This document shows positions 1-12,400 of a stretch of DNA of 64,000 nucleotides, piece by piece (within the stretch, counting starts at the first letter, position 1; every line of letters starts with the position of its first letter). The stretch covers positions 996,727 through 1,060,726 of the forward strand of contig OY365812.1 in assembly GCA_959347315.1 (NCBI GenBank). The letters are read 5' to 3'. The notes under the pieces are model-generated. The model was given only the letters and a program-made list of their open reading frames with translations, had not been told where the DNA came from and searched no databases. The position numbers and the translations under genes were made by a program. This DNA comes from Bimastos eiseni (lineage: Eukaryota > Annelida > Clitellata > Crassiclitellata > Lumbricidae).

Positions 1-152
1 GAGTGTAAATTGACATAAGAATGTCTGGATCATTGACTATGACGCTGCATGTGCTACTGACTGTTGTAGTTTTATCGGCATTGTGATCAGACAATGGCGT
101 GTTGCAGGAATTGCGGCTGAAGGAAAGCGACATATCAACTTATAAAGCACAT

Positions 153-331
153 TTGAAATGATTGAAAGGTGTTGTAAATTCGATCAATTTTTTGTATTAC
201 GCGCTTGTTTTGTTTATCTCGGCATAATACTAATATCAGATAATACAAATGATATAGAATTTCTATGGTCAAACTTATGTCATATTAATTTGCATAGCGA
301 CTTTTCTAGAGGAACAAAGTGACAGTAAATA
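153..331 (+). repeat. Upstream copy of a degenerate direct duplication
   Basis: This stretch recurs, diverged, at 1,019-1,193. Shared landmarks in the same order are GAAATGATT.AAAGGTGT, the TATGGTCAAA/AATGGCCAAA region, a TAATATTAAATTTG-like stretch and the closing AGAGGAACAAA.TGA.AG. The two copies lie about 0.86 kb apart. No coding signal was found in either. The unit may be an old tandem duplication or two copies of an unnamed repeat. Confidence 0.55.
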
Positions 332-1018
332 ATTGATTAGACAATATTATTTTGTGTTGGTGACTCCAGGACCAATGGGTCGACATTTAACTTCGAGTCC
401 ACCAAGGCCCCGTTATCGATCCTCTTTTATTCATCCCATACTAATAGGGCTGAAAACTTCTCATTTCTTACAATCTGTGGTTCTGCTGGTCATATTTATA
501 GCTGATGATGTACAACCATTTGTCTATGGTCTCCCATCATCCCAGTTGTCATTAGTCGAGAGTTATCAATTTCACTCTAACCTTCTTGGCGATGGAACAA
601 TTGCAGTTATAGACCGTGACTGACTTGCTCAAAGTCCCTAGACAGTAACTCATTGGATAGAACCCATATTCTCTGCTTCACAATCCGACCTCTCTAACCA
701 ATAGGCGAATCCAGGCGGGGTTCAATTTTCTCACCCATTTGTGTTCGCAAATAGTCGACCAATTCAACAACCTTCAAACGCAACTAAATAATCGTGAGAA
801 TAATCGTTTGGGTAATGGATCGATTAACCAGGTAATTATTTTGATCCAACAGCCTTTGATGTCATATGACAATGCACTGACTTAGAATTATTGATGCTAT
901 GTCAGCGGGCGATTAGTAGCAGCTTCAGTTTAATGACTCTTTGTGATTAGAAGGAAAGCTACTTAATGATTACATGAATAGAACGAAAGTGACAACTATA
1001 ATTAATAATTTACAGTAG

Positions 1019-1193
1019 AAATGATTTAAAGGTGTCATAAAATGAGCAGATGTTATTCCTTGGATCTTTATATCTCAACTTCATATTATTATCATCAGAT
1101 ATTTAATAGAGAATTACAATGGCCAAATGCGATGCTAGTGTAATATTAAATTTGTATAGCTCCTATTCCAGAGGAACAAAATGATAGCAAATA
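1019..1193 (+). repeat. Downstream copy of the degenerate direct duplication
   Basis: Partner of 153-331, with the same ordered landmarks and the same closing AGAGGAACAAA motif. It runs straight into a short (TA)n tract at 1,191-1,213, which was probably expanded after the duplication because the upstream copy lacks it. Confidence 0.55.
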
Positions 1194-1380
1194 TATATAT
1201 ATATACGTATATAAAATTGACAGGAAATAATTAAAAGAGAGTTGAGGGGAAAGAATACTCTTATCCGAGACAGTGGCTGTATATAGTTTGTAAAATATAA
1301 AAACCTACTGATTACGTCATAAAATATTGAAGCATTTGCTATAGCACGTGACGAGACGAAGTGCGAAACGCAAAGCCAGA

Positions 1381-1440
1381 TGACAGACAGACAGACGGAC
1401 AGACAGACAGACAGACAGACTGACAGACAGACAGACAGAG
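1381..1440 (+). repeat. (CAGA)n microsatellite
   Basis: A tetranucleotide CAGA run with a few substitutions (CGGA, CTGA). Open frames across it on either strand are repeat artefacts. The same tetranucleotide appears briefly at about 40,217-40,235 and inside the 12-bp array at 29,538. Confidence 0.9.
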
Positions 1441-2388
1441 ATCCCATGTTATGCGTATAATAATAGCCTACGGCTGTAGGTCTATATACTGTGTCAGTGA
1501 AAATGGAATTTCACAGAAACCGATGAATAATGTTTTAGTAATAATTAAAACAATTACCGTTATATGGATCTCTTTTCGTGGCACGCTATACAAACATGTA
1601 TCATATACCTTTGGGTTTGTAAATGTTTGTCAATGTGTCTCCGTTTTTGCGTATTCATCAGTTTAATTTGTTGGTGTGTATGTTGTTTGTGATGATGTTG
1701 ACTTTATCTCTTTTCCATTTAATTTCTTTCATTCCTAAACCATGCACCATACTTCAACCGTAACCCCCCTATCAATCTATCTCTGCTTTCTTTCGCCATT
1801 AAATTTTTTATCACGAGGAAATATTTTTTTCGTATTATGGGAAGTTAATTCGATGTCATTATGTCACAGCTGGTGAGGTCAAAAAGGGGGCCGATCTTTT
1901 CTGTATGGGAATTCACCTGGCACCAAATTGGATTATAGGACAGGGTGCAAGAAGAAAGAATTAGAGCGACTAACATCGAGAAACGCTATTTAATGGTATA
2001 CGTCATTGACCTAATAAAATATTTATGGTTTCCATTGCCTGCCGATATAATTAGTCTGGCTCAGTTATTTACATCATATTTAACTGTTTTATGCCATGAA
2101 ACAAACAGTTATTTGTCAAATATTTATCAATAAAATCACTCTCAGACAAATCTTCCACTTAGAAATAACTACGTAATTACGTGTACATCGCTTGCGTCAT
2201 CTTACGATTATAAAGAGAAACGTCTTCACTTAATAGAGATATATTTCCTAACATGTTTCCTATTTGACTCTGAGATGTATTCCGTGCAGGTTGACTTTGG
2301 TCTGCTCAATTAGACTGTGGCGTTTATTGATTTCGTATGATTCTCCTTTAAGAGTGAGACTTCCTTCGATGTTTTTGCCTAATTGCTG

Positions 2389-3217
2389 TCAACGATGGAC
2401 CGCCACATATTTGTCTTGTATAAAGTTGATCGTCTTACTCAACCTGTGAAGTTTTTCTTCTGACATTTTGCAGGTAAATTTGTCATCAATCGACGAGACA
2501 TCGTCCTCAGTTTTTGACTCTTCTTTCAATAGAGGTCTACCCGCTGACCGGTTTGAGGATGAATTTGATGAACTTGACGACGTACCCAGAGAACGCTCAC
2601 AACTTTCTTCCTGCATTTTTGATATTTCGATTTAATATGTCTCCCATTTGAAAGGGTTCGACGACATATAACGTATAAAATATTATATCCATATTTCGAC
2701 GAAAATTTGAATATATATATAGAAAATAAATAAGCAAATTTAAAGGTGTTTAAACGAAATGTAACAAAACAAGCATGTTTTGGAGAAACTAATAACTCAG
2801 TATTAGTGTTTGTCTTTATCCAAATTGGTTTATGCACATAATCGAATCGTATATAATCTTTTCTCATATATCTTTCATTCATACTTTCATCAATTATATC
2901 ATCAATGTATGCATTATCTATATCAGAGTTATTCACATCTTCCATTTTAGTTTAGCATCAAGCAAATCATTTACAAACTCATCATTTGTTTGGTTGACAT
3001 TGGCATGTTTTCCCGCCAAAGAGTATTCATGTTTGTCCAGCGTCAGCCTTGTATCGCTAGGAGCATTTGCTATCGCCCATCGTGTCTCATTGTTGGCAGC
3101 AGTTGCCAATCTCTCTCCTCTTGTCGCAGCATTTACTAGCCAAACTCCACTTCTGGTACCAGCTGTGCCTACCGCATCCGCCGCGCGCGCGCCGCTCATA
3201 ATAGTAATAGGACGCAC
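2389..3217 (-). other. Unidentified coding-like patch, probably decayed
   Basis: Three overlapping minus-strand frames look more protein-like than chance. One (2,933-3,217) is Ala/Thr/Arg-rich. One starts at 2,943 with an acidic Asp/Ile-rich stretch. One starts at 2,616 with a Ser/Asn run followed by a charged helix-like segment (KMSEEKLHRLSK). The last frame stays protein-like for about 40 codons beyond an in-frame TGA at about 2,389. No family was recognised. It could be exons of a real gene, a degenerate transposon ORF or chance; splice sites joining the pieces were not established. Confidence 0.3.
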
Positions 3218-3411
3218 AATAGCTTAAAAAAACTGGTGTAATAGGAATTAATATCATCAATGTTAAACAAAGTTATATGACATTCGCATAATAAAAGGAA
3301 CTCATAACAGATTAATGTATGGAGTTCCAATGCAGCCTATTATACTATGTTGAATATTAATAATTGACGGAAGACTGTTTCATTATAACAGTAGAACTCA
3401 ACCAGTATTGA

Positions 3412-6400
3412 ACTTGACTAGGCAAAGAGAGATGCGGGGGAGAAGGGACCTTGACTAAGCAAAGAGAGATGCGGGGGAGAAGGGACCTTGACTAAGCAAA
3501 GAGCGATGCGGGGGAGAAGGGACCTTGACTAAGCAAAGAGAGATGCGGGGGAGAAGGGACCTTGACTAGGAAAAGAGAGATGCGGGGGAGAAGGGACCTT
3601 GACTAAGCAAAGAGAGATGCGGGGGAGAAGGGACCTTGACTAGGAAAAGAGAGATGCGGGGGAGAAGGGACCTTGACTAAGCAAAGAGAGATGCGGAAGA
3701 GAAGGGACCTTGACTAAGCAAAGAGAGATGCGGGGGAGTAGGGACCTTGACTAAGCAAAGAGAGATGCGGGGCAGAAGGGACCTTGACTAAGCAAAGAGA
3801 GATGCGGGGGAGAAGGGACCTTGACTAGGCAAAGAGAGATGCGGAGGAGAAGGGACCTTGACTAGGCAAAGAGAGATGCGGGGGAGAAGGGACCTTGACT
3901 TGGCAAAGAGAGATGCGGGGGAGAAGGGACCTTGACTTGGCAAAGAGAGATGCGGGGGAGAAGGGACCTTGACTAAGCAAAGAGAGATGCGGGGGAGAAG
4001 GGACATTGACTAGGCAAAGAGAGATGCGGAGAAGAAGGGACCTTGACTAGGAAAAGAGAGATGCGGGGGAGAAGGGACCTTGACTAGGCAAAGAGAGATG
4101 CGGGGGAGAAGGGACCTTGACTAGGCAAAGAGAGATGCGGGGGAGAAGGGACCTTGACTAAAAAAAGAGAGATGCGGGGGAGAAGGGACATTGACTAAGC
4201 AAAGAGAGATGCGGGGGAGAAGGGACCTTGACTAGGAAGAGAGAGATGCGGGGGAGAAGGGACCTTGACTAGGCAAAGAGAGATGCGGGGGAGAAGGGAC
4301 CTTGACTAGGCAAAGAGAGATGCGGGGGAGAAGGGACCTTGACTAGGCAAAGAGAGATGCGGGGGAGAAGAGACCTTGACTAAGCAAAGAGAGATGCGGG
4401 GGAGAAGGGACCTTGACTAGGCAAAGAGAGATGCGGGGGAGAAGGGACATTGACTAAGCAAAGAGAGATGCGGGGGAGAAGGGACATTGACTAAGCAAAG
4501 AGAGATGCGGGGGAGAAGGGACCTTGACTAGGCAAAGAGAGATGCGGGGGAGAAGGGACCTTGACTAAAAAAAGAGAGATGCGGGGGAGAAGGGACATTG
4601 ACTAAGCAAAGAGAGATGCGGGGGAGAAGGGACCTTGACTAGGCAAAGAGAGATGCGGGGGAGAAGGGACCTTGACTAAAAAAAGAGAGATGCGGGAAAG
4701 AAGGGACATTGACTAAGCAAAGAGAGATGCGGGGGAGAAGGGACCTTGACTAAGCAAAGAGAGATGCGGGGGAGAAGGGACCTTGACTAGGCAAAGAGAG
4801 ATGCGGGGGAGAAGGGACCATGACTAGGAAAAGAGAGATGCGGGGGAGAAGGGACCTTGACTAAGCAAAGAGAGATGCGGGGGAGAAGGGACCTTGACTA
4901 GGAAAAGAGAGATGCGGGGGAGAAGGGACCTTGACTAAGCAAAGAGAGATGCGGGGGAGAAGGGACCTTGACTAGGAAAAGAGAGATGCGGGGGAGAAGG
5001 GACCTTGACTAAGCAAAGAGAGATGCGGGGGAGAAGGGACCTTGACTAGGCAAAGAGAGATGCGGGGGAGAAGGGACCTTGACTAAGCAAAGAGAGATGC
5101 GGGGGAGAAGGGACCTTGACTAGGCAAAGAGAGATGCGGGGGAGAAGGGACCTTGACTAGGAAAAGAGAGATGCGGGGGAGAAGGGACCTTGACTAGGAA
5201 AAGAGAGATGCGGGGGAGAAGGGACCTTGACTAAGCAAAGAGAGATGCGGTGGAGAAGGGACCTTGACTAGGAAAAGAGAGATGCGGGGGAGAAGGGACC
5301 TTGACTAGGCAAAGAGAGATGCGGGGGAGAAGGGACCTTGACTAGGCAAAGAGAGATGCGGGGGAGAAGGGACCTTGACTAAGCAAAGAGAGATGCGGGG
5401 GAGAAGGGACCTTGACTAAGCAAAGAGTGATGCGGGGGAGAAGGGACCTTGACTAAGCAAAGAGAGATGCGGGGGAGAAGGGACCTTGACTAAGCAAAGA
5501 GAGATGCGGGGGAGAAGGGACCTTGACTAGGCAAAGAGAGATGCGGGGGAGAAGGGACATTGACTAGGAAAAGAGAGATGCGGGGGAGAAGGGACCTTGA
5601 CTAGGAAAAGAGAGATGCGGGGGAGAAGGGACATTGACTAAGCAAAGAGAGATGCGGGGGAGAAGGGACCTTGACTAAGGAAAGAGAGATGCGGGGGAGA
5701 AGGGACCTTGACTAGGAAAAGAGAGATGCGGAGGAGAAGGGACCTTGACTAAGCAAAGAGAGATGCGGGGGAGAAGGGACCTTGACTAGGAAAAGAGAGA
5801 TGCGGGGGAGAAGGGACATTGACTAAGCAAAGAGAGATGCGGGGGAGAAGAAACCTTGACTAAGCAAAGAGAGATGCGGGGGAGAAGGGACCTTGACTAG
5901 GCAAAGAGAGATGCGGGGGAGAAGGGACCTTGACTAAGCAAAGAGAGATGCGGGGGAGAAAAGACCTTGACTAGGCAAAGAGAGATGCGGGGAAGAAGGG
6001 ACCTTGACTAGGCAAAGAGAGATGCGGGGGAGAAGGGACCTTGACTAAGCAAAGAGAGATGCGGGGGAGAAGGGACCTTGACTAAGCAAAGAGAGATGCG
6101 GGGGAAAAGGGACCTTGACTAAGCAAAGAGAGATGCGGGGGAGAAGGGACCTTGACTAAGCAAAGAGAGATGCGGGGGAGAAGGGACCTTGACTAGGCAA
6201 AGAGAGATGCGGGGGAGAAGGGACATTGACTAGGAAAAGAGAGATGCGGGGGAGAAGAGACCTTGACTAGGAAAAGAGAGATGCGGGGGAGAAGGGACAT
6301 TGACTAAGCAAAGAGAGAAGCGGGGGAGAAAGGACCTTGACTAGGAAAAGAGGGATGCGGGGGAGAAGGGACCTTGACTAAGCAAAGAGAGATGCGGGGG

Positions 6401-9400
6401 AGAAGGGACATTGACTAAGCAAAGAGAGATGCGGGGGAGAAGGGACATTCACTAGGAAAAGAGAGATGCGGGGGAGAAGGGACCTTGACTAGGAAAAGAG
6501 AGATGCGGGGGAGAAGGGACATTGACTAAGCAAAGAGAGATGCGGAAGAGAAGGGACCTTGACTAGGAAAAGAGAGATACGGGGGAGAAGGGACCTTGAC
6601 TAAGCAAAGAGAGATGCGGGGGAGAAGGGACCTTGACTAGGAAAAGAGAGATGCGGGGGAGAAGGGACCTTGACTAAGCAAAGAGAGATGCGGGGGAGAA
6701 GGGACCTTGACTAAGCAAAGAGAGATGCGGGGGAGAAGGGACCTTGACTAAGCAAAGAGAGATGCGGGGGAGAAGGGACCTTGACTAGGCAAAGAGAGAT
6801 GCGGGGGAGAAGGGACCTTGACTAAGCAAAGAGAGATGCGGGGGAGAAGGGACCTTGACTAGGCAAAGAGAGATGCGGAGGAGAAGGGACCTTGACTAGG
6901 AAAAGAGAGATGCAGGGGAGAAGGGACCTTGACTAAGCAAAGAGAGATGCGGGGAGAAGGGACCTTGACTAGGAAAAGAGAGATGCGGGGGAGAAGGGAC
7001 CTTGACTAAGCAAAGAGAGATGCGGGGGAGAAGGGACCTTGACTAGGCAAAGAGAGATGCGGGGGAGAAGGGACCTTGACTAAGCAAAGAGAGATGCGGG
7101 GGAGAAGGGACCTTGACTAAGCAAAGAGAGATGCGGGGGAAAAGGGACCTTGACTAAGCAAAGAGAGATGCGGGGGAGAAGGGACCTTGACTAAGCAAAG
7201 AGAGATGCGGGGGAGAAGGGACCTTGACTAGGCAAAGAGAGATGCGGGGGAGAAGGGACATTGACTAGGAAAAGAGAGATGCGGGGGAGAAGAGACCTTG
7301 ACTAGGAAAAGAGAGATGCGGGGGAGAAGGGACATTGACTAAGCAAAGAGAGATGCGGTGGAGAAGGGACCTTGACTAGGAAAAGAGAGATGCGGGGGAG
7401 GAGGGACCTTGACTAAGCAAAGAGAGATGCGGGGGAGAAGGGACATTGACTAAGCAAAGAGAGATGCGGGGGAGAAGGGACATTGACTAGGAAAAGAGAG
7501 ATGCGGGGGAGAAGGGACCTTGACTAGGAAAAGAGAGATGCGGGGGAGAAGGGACATTGACTAAGCAAAGAGAGATGCGGGGGAGAAGGGACCTTGACTA
7601 GGAAAAGAGAGATGCGGGGGAGAAGGGACCTTGACTAAGCAAAGAGAGATGCGGGGGAGAAGGGACCTTGACTAGGCAAAGAGAGATGCGGGGGAGAAGG
7701 GACCTTGACTAAGCAAAGAGAGATGCGGGGGAGAAGGGACCTTGACTAGGCAAAGAGAGATGCGGGGGAGAAGGGACCTTGACTAGGCAAAGAGAGATGC
7801 GGGGGAGAAGGGACCTTGACTAGGCAAAGAGAGATGCGGGGGAGAAGGGACCTTGACTAAGCAAAGAAAGATGCCGGGGAGAAGGGACCTTGACTAGGAA
7901 AAGAGGGATGCGGAGGAGAAGGGACCTTGACTAAGCAAAGAGAGATGCGGGGGAGAAGGGACCTTGACTAAGCAAAGAGAGATGCGGGGGAGAAGGGACC
8001 TTGACTAAGCAAAGAGAGATGCGGAAGAGAAGGGACCTTGACTAAGCAAAGAGAGATACGGAGGAGAAGGGACCTTGACTAGGCAAAGAGAGATGCGGGG
8101 GAGAAGGGACCTTGACTACGCAAAGAGAGATGCGGGGGAGAAGGGACCTTGACTAGGCAAAGAGAGATGCGGAGGAGAAAGGACCTTGACTAGGAAAAGA
8201 GAGATGCAGGGGAGAAGGGACCTTGACTAAGCAAAGAGAGATGCGGGGAGAAGGGACCTTGACTAGGAAAAGAGAGATGCGGGGGAGAAGGGACCTTGAC
8301 TAAGCAAAGAGAGATGCGGGGGAGAAGGGACCTTGACTAGGCAAAGAGAGATGCGGGGGAGAAGGGACCTTGACTAAGCAAAGAGAGATGCGGGGGAGAA
8401 GGGACCTTGACTAGGCAAAGAGAGATGCGGGGGAGAAGGGACCTTGACTAGGAAAAGAGAGATGCGGGGGAGAAGGGACCTTGACTAGGAAAAGAGAGAT
8501 GCGGGGGAGAAGGGACCTTGACTAAGCAAAGAGAGATGCGGGTGAGAAGGGACCTTGACTAAGCAAAGAGAGATGCGGAGGAGAAGGGACCTTGACTAGG
8601 AAAAGAGAGATGCGGGGAAGAAGGGACCTTGACTAGGCAAAGAGAGATGCGGGGGAGAAGGGACCTTGACTAGGCAAAGAGAGATGCGGGGGAGAAGGGA
8701 CCTTGACTAAGCAAAGAGAGATGCGGGGGAGAAGGGACCTTGACTAAGCAAAGAGAGATGCGGGGGAGAAGGGACCTTGACTAGGCAAAGAGAGATGCGG
8801 GGGAGAAGGGACCTTGACTAAGCAAAGAAAGATGCCGGGGAGAAGGGACCTTGACTAGGAAAAGAGGGATGCGGAGGAGAAGGGACCTTGACTAAGCAAA
8901 GAGAGATGCGGGGGAGAAGGGACCTTGACTAAGCAAAGAGAGATGCGGGGGAGAAGGGACCTTGACTAAGCAAAGAGAGATGCGGAAGAGAAGGGACCTT
9001 GACTAAGCAAAGAGAGATACGGAGGAGAAGGGACCTTGACTAGGCAAAGAGAGATGCGGGGGAGAAGGGACCTTGACTACGCAAAGAGAGATGCGGGGGA
9101 GAAGGGACCTTGACTAGGCAAAGAGAGATGCGGAGGAGAAGGGACCTTGACTAGGAAAAGAGAGATGCAGGGGAGAAGGGACCTTGACTAAGCAAAGAGA
9201 GATGCGGGGAGAAGGGACCTTGACTAGGAAAAGAGAGATGCGGGGGAGAAGGGACCTTGACTAAGCAAAGAGAGATGCGGGGGAGAAGGGACCTTGACTA
9301 GGCAAAGAGAGATGCGGGGGAGAAGGGACCTTGACTAAGCAAAGAGAGATGCGGGGGAGAAGGGACCTTGACTAGGCAAAGAGAGATGCGGGGGAGAAGG

Positions 9401-12400
9401 GACCTTGACTAGGAAAAGAGAGATGCGGGGGAGAAGGGACCTTGACTAGGAAAAGAGAGATGCGGGGGAGAAGGGACCTTGACTAAGCAAAGAGAGATGC
9501 GGGTGAGAAGGGACCTTGACTAAGCAAAGAGAGATGCGGAGGAGAAGGGACCTTGACTAGGAAAAGAGAGATGCGGGGAAGAAGGGACCTTGACTAGGCA
9601 AAGAGAGATGCGGGGGAGAAGGGACCTTGACTAGGCAAAGAGAGATGCGGGGGAGAAGGGACCTTGACTAAGCAAAGAGAGATGCGGGGGAGAAGGGACC
9701 TTGACTAAGCAAAGAGAGATGCGGGGGAGAAGGGACCTTGACTAAGCAAAGAGAGATGCGGGGGAGAAGGGACCTTGACTAAGCAAAGAGAGATGCGGGG
9801 GAGAAGGGACCTTGACTAGGCAAAGAGAGATGCGGGGGAGAAGGGACATTGACTAGGAAAAGAGAGATGCGGGGGAGAAGGGACCTTGACTAGGAAAAGA
9901 GAGATGCGGGGGAGAAGGGACATTGACTAAGCAAAGAGAGATGCGGGGGAGAAGGGACCTTGACTAAGGAAAGAGAGATGCGGGGGAGAAGGGATCTTGA
10001 CTAGGAAAAGAGAGATGCGGAGGAGAAGGGACCTTGACTAAGCAAAGAGAGATGCGGGGGAGAAGGGACCTTGACTAGGAAAAGAGAGATGCGGGGGAGA
10101 AAGGACATTGACTAAGCAAAGAGAGATGCGGGGGAGAAGGGACCTTGACTAAGCAAAGAGAGATGCGGGGGAGAAGGGACCTTGACTAGGCAAAGAGAGA
10201 TGCGGGGGAGAAGGGACCTTGACTAAGCAAAGAGAGATGCGGGGGAGAAGGGACCTTGACTAAGCAAAGAGAGATGCGGGGGAGAAGGGACCTTGACTAA
10301 GCAAAGAGAGATGCGGGGGAGAAGGGACCTTGACTAGGCAAAGAGAGATGCGGGGGAGAAGGGACATTGACTAGGAAAAGAGAGATGCGGGGGAGAAGGG
10401 ACCTTGACTAGGAAAAGAGAGATGCGGGGGAGAAGGGACCTTGACTAGGCAAAGAGAGATGCGGGGGAGAAGGGACCTTGACTAGGCAAAGAGAGATGCG
10501 GGGAAGAAGGGACCTTGACTAAGCAAAGAGAGATGCGGGGGAGAAGGGACCTTGACTAAGCAAAGAGAGATGCGGGGGAGTAGGGACCTTGACTAAGCAA
10601 AGAGAGATGCGGGGGAGAAGGGACCTTGACTAAGCAAAGAGAGATGCGGGGGAGAAGGGACCTTGACTAGGCAAAGAGAGATGCGGGGGAGAAGGGACAT
10701 TGACTAGGAAAAGAGAGATGCGGGGGAGAAGGGACCTTGACTAGGAAAAGAGAGATGCGGGGGAGAAGGGACATTGACTAAGCAAAGAGAGATGCGGGGG
10801 AGAAGGGACCTTGACTAAGCAAAGAGAGATGCGGGGGAGAAGGGACCTTGACTAGGAAAAGAGAGATGCGGGGGAGAAGGGACCTTGACTAAGCAAAGAG
10901 AGATGCGGGGGAGAAGGGACCTTGACTAGGAAAAGAGAGATGCGGGGGAGAAGGGACCTTGACTAAGCAAAGAGAGATGCGGGGGAGAAGGGACCTTGAC
11001 TAGGCAAAGAGAGATGCGGGGGAGAAGGGACCTTGACTAAGCAAAGAGAGATGCGGGGGAGAAGGGACCTTGACTAAGCAAAGAGAGATGCGGGGGAGAA
11101 GGGACCTTGACTAAGCAAAGAGAGATGCGGGGGAGAAGGGACCTTGACTAGGCAAAGAGAGATGCGGGGGAGAAGGGACATTGACTAGGAAAAGAGAGAT
11201 GCGGGGGAGAAGGGACCTTGACTAGGAAAAGAGAGATGCGGGGGAGAAGGGACCTTGACTAGGCAAAGAGAGATGCGGGGGAGAAGGGACCTTGACTAGG
11301 CAAAGAGAGATGCGGGGAAGAAGGGACCTTGACTAAGCAAAGAGAGATGCGGGGGAGAAGGGACCTTGACTAAGCAAAGAGAGATGCGGGGGAGAAGGGA
11401 CCTTGACTAAGCAAAGAGAGATGCGGGGGAGAAGGGACCTTGACTAAGCAAAGAGAGATGCGGGGGAGAAGGGACCTTGACTACGCAAAGAGAGATGCGG
11501 GGGAGAAGGGACATTGACTAGGAAAAGAGAGATGCGGGGGAGAAGGGACCTTGACTAGGAAAAGAGAGATGCGGGGGAGAAGGGACATTGACTAAGCAAA
11601 GAGAGATGCGGGGGAGAAGGGACCTTGACTAAGCAAAGAGAGATGCGGGGGAGAAGGGACCTTGACTAGGAAAAGAGAGATGCGGGGGAGAAGGGACCTT
11701 GACTAAGCAAAGAGAGATGCGGGGGAGAAGGGACCTTGACTAGGAAAAGAGAGATGCGGGGGAGAAGGGACCTTGACTAAGCAAAGAGAGATGCGAAGGA
11801 GAAGGGACCTTGACTAAGCAAAGAGAGATGCGGGGGAGAAGGGACCTTGACTAAGCAAAGAGAGATGCGGATGAGAAGGGACCTTGACTAGGCAAAGAGA
11901 GATGCGGGGGAGAAGGGACCTTGACTAAGCAAAGAGAGATGCGGGGGAGAAGGGACCTTGACTAGGCAAAGAGAGATGCGGAGGAGAAGGGACCTTGACT
12001 AGGAAAAGAGAGATGCGGAGGAGAAGGGACCTTGACTAGGAAAAGAGAGATGCGGGGGAGAAGGGACCTTGACTAAGCAAAGAGAGATGCGGTAGAGAAG
12101 GGACCTTGACTAGGAAAAGAGAGATGCGGGGGAGAAGGGACCTTGACTAAGCAAAGAGAGATGCGGGGGAGAAGGGACCTTGACTAGGCAAAGAGAGATG
12201 CGGGGGAGAAGGGACCTTGACTAAGCAAAGAGAGATGCGGGGGAGAAGGGACCTTGACTAGGCAAAGAGAGATGCGGGGGAGAAGGGACCTTGACTAGGC
12301 AAAGAGAGATGCGGGGGAGAAGGGACCTTGACTAAGCAAAGAGAGATGCGGGGGAGAAGGGACCTTGACTAAGCAAAGAGAATTGCGGGGGAGAAGGGAC

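Noticed and set aside
333..623. 96-codon plus-strand ORF as a gene
   Set aside because: No recognisable domain, no splice or promoter context, and composition like the surrounding non-coding DNA; begins at a non-ATG codon.
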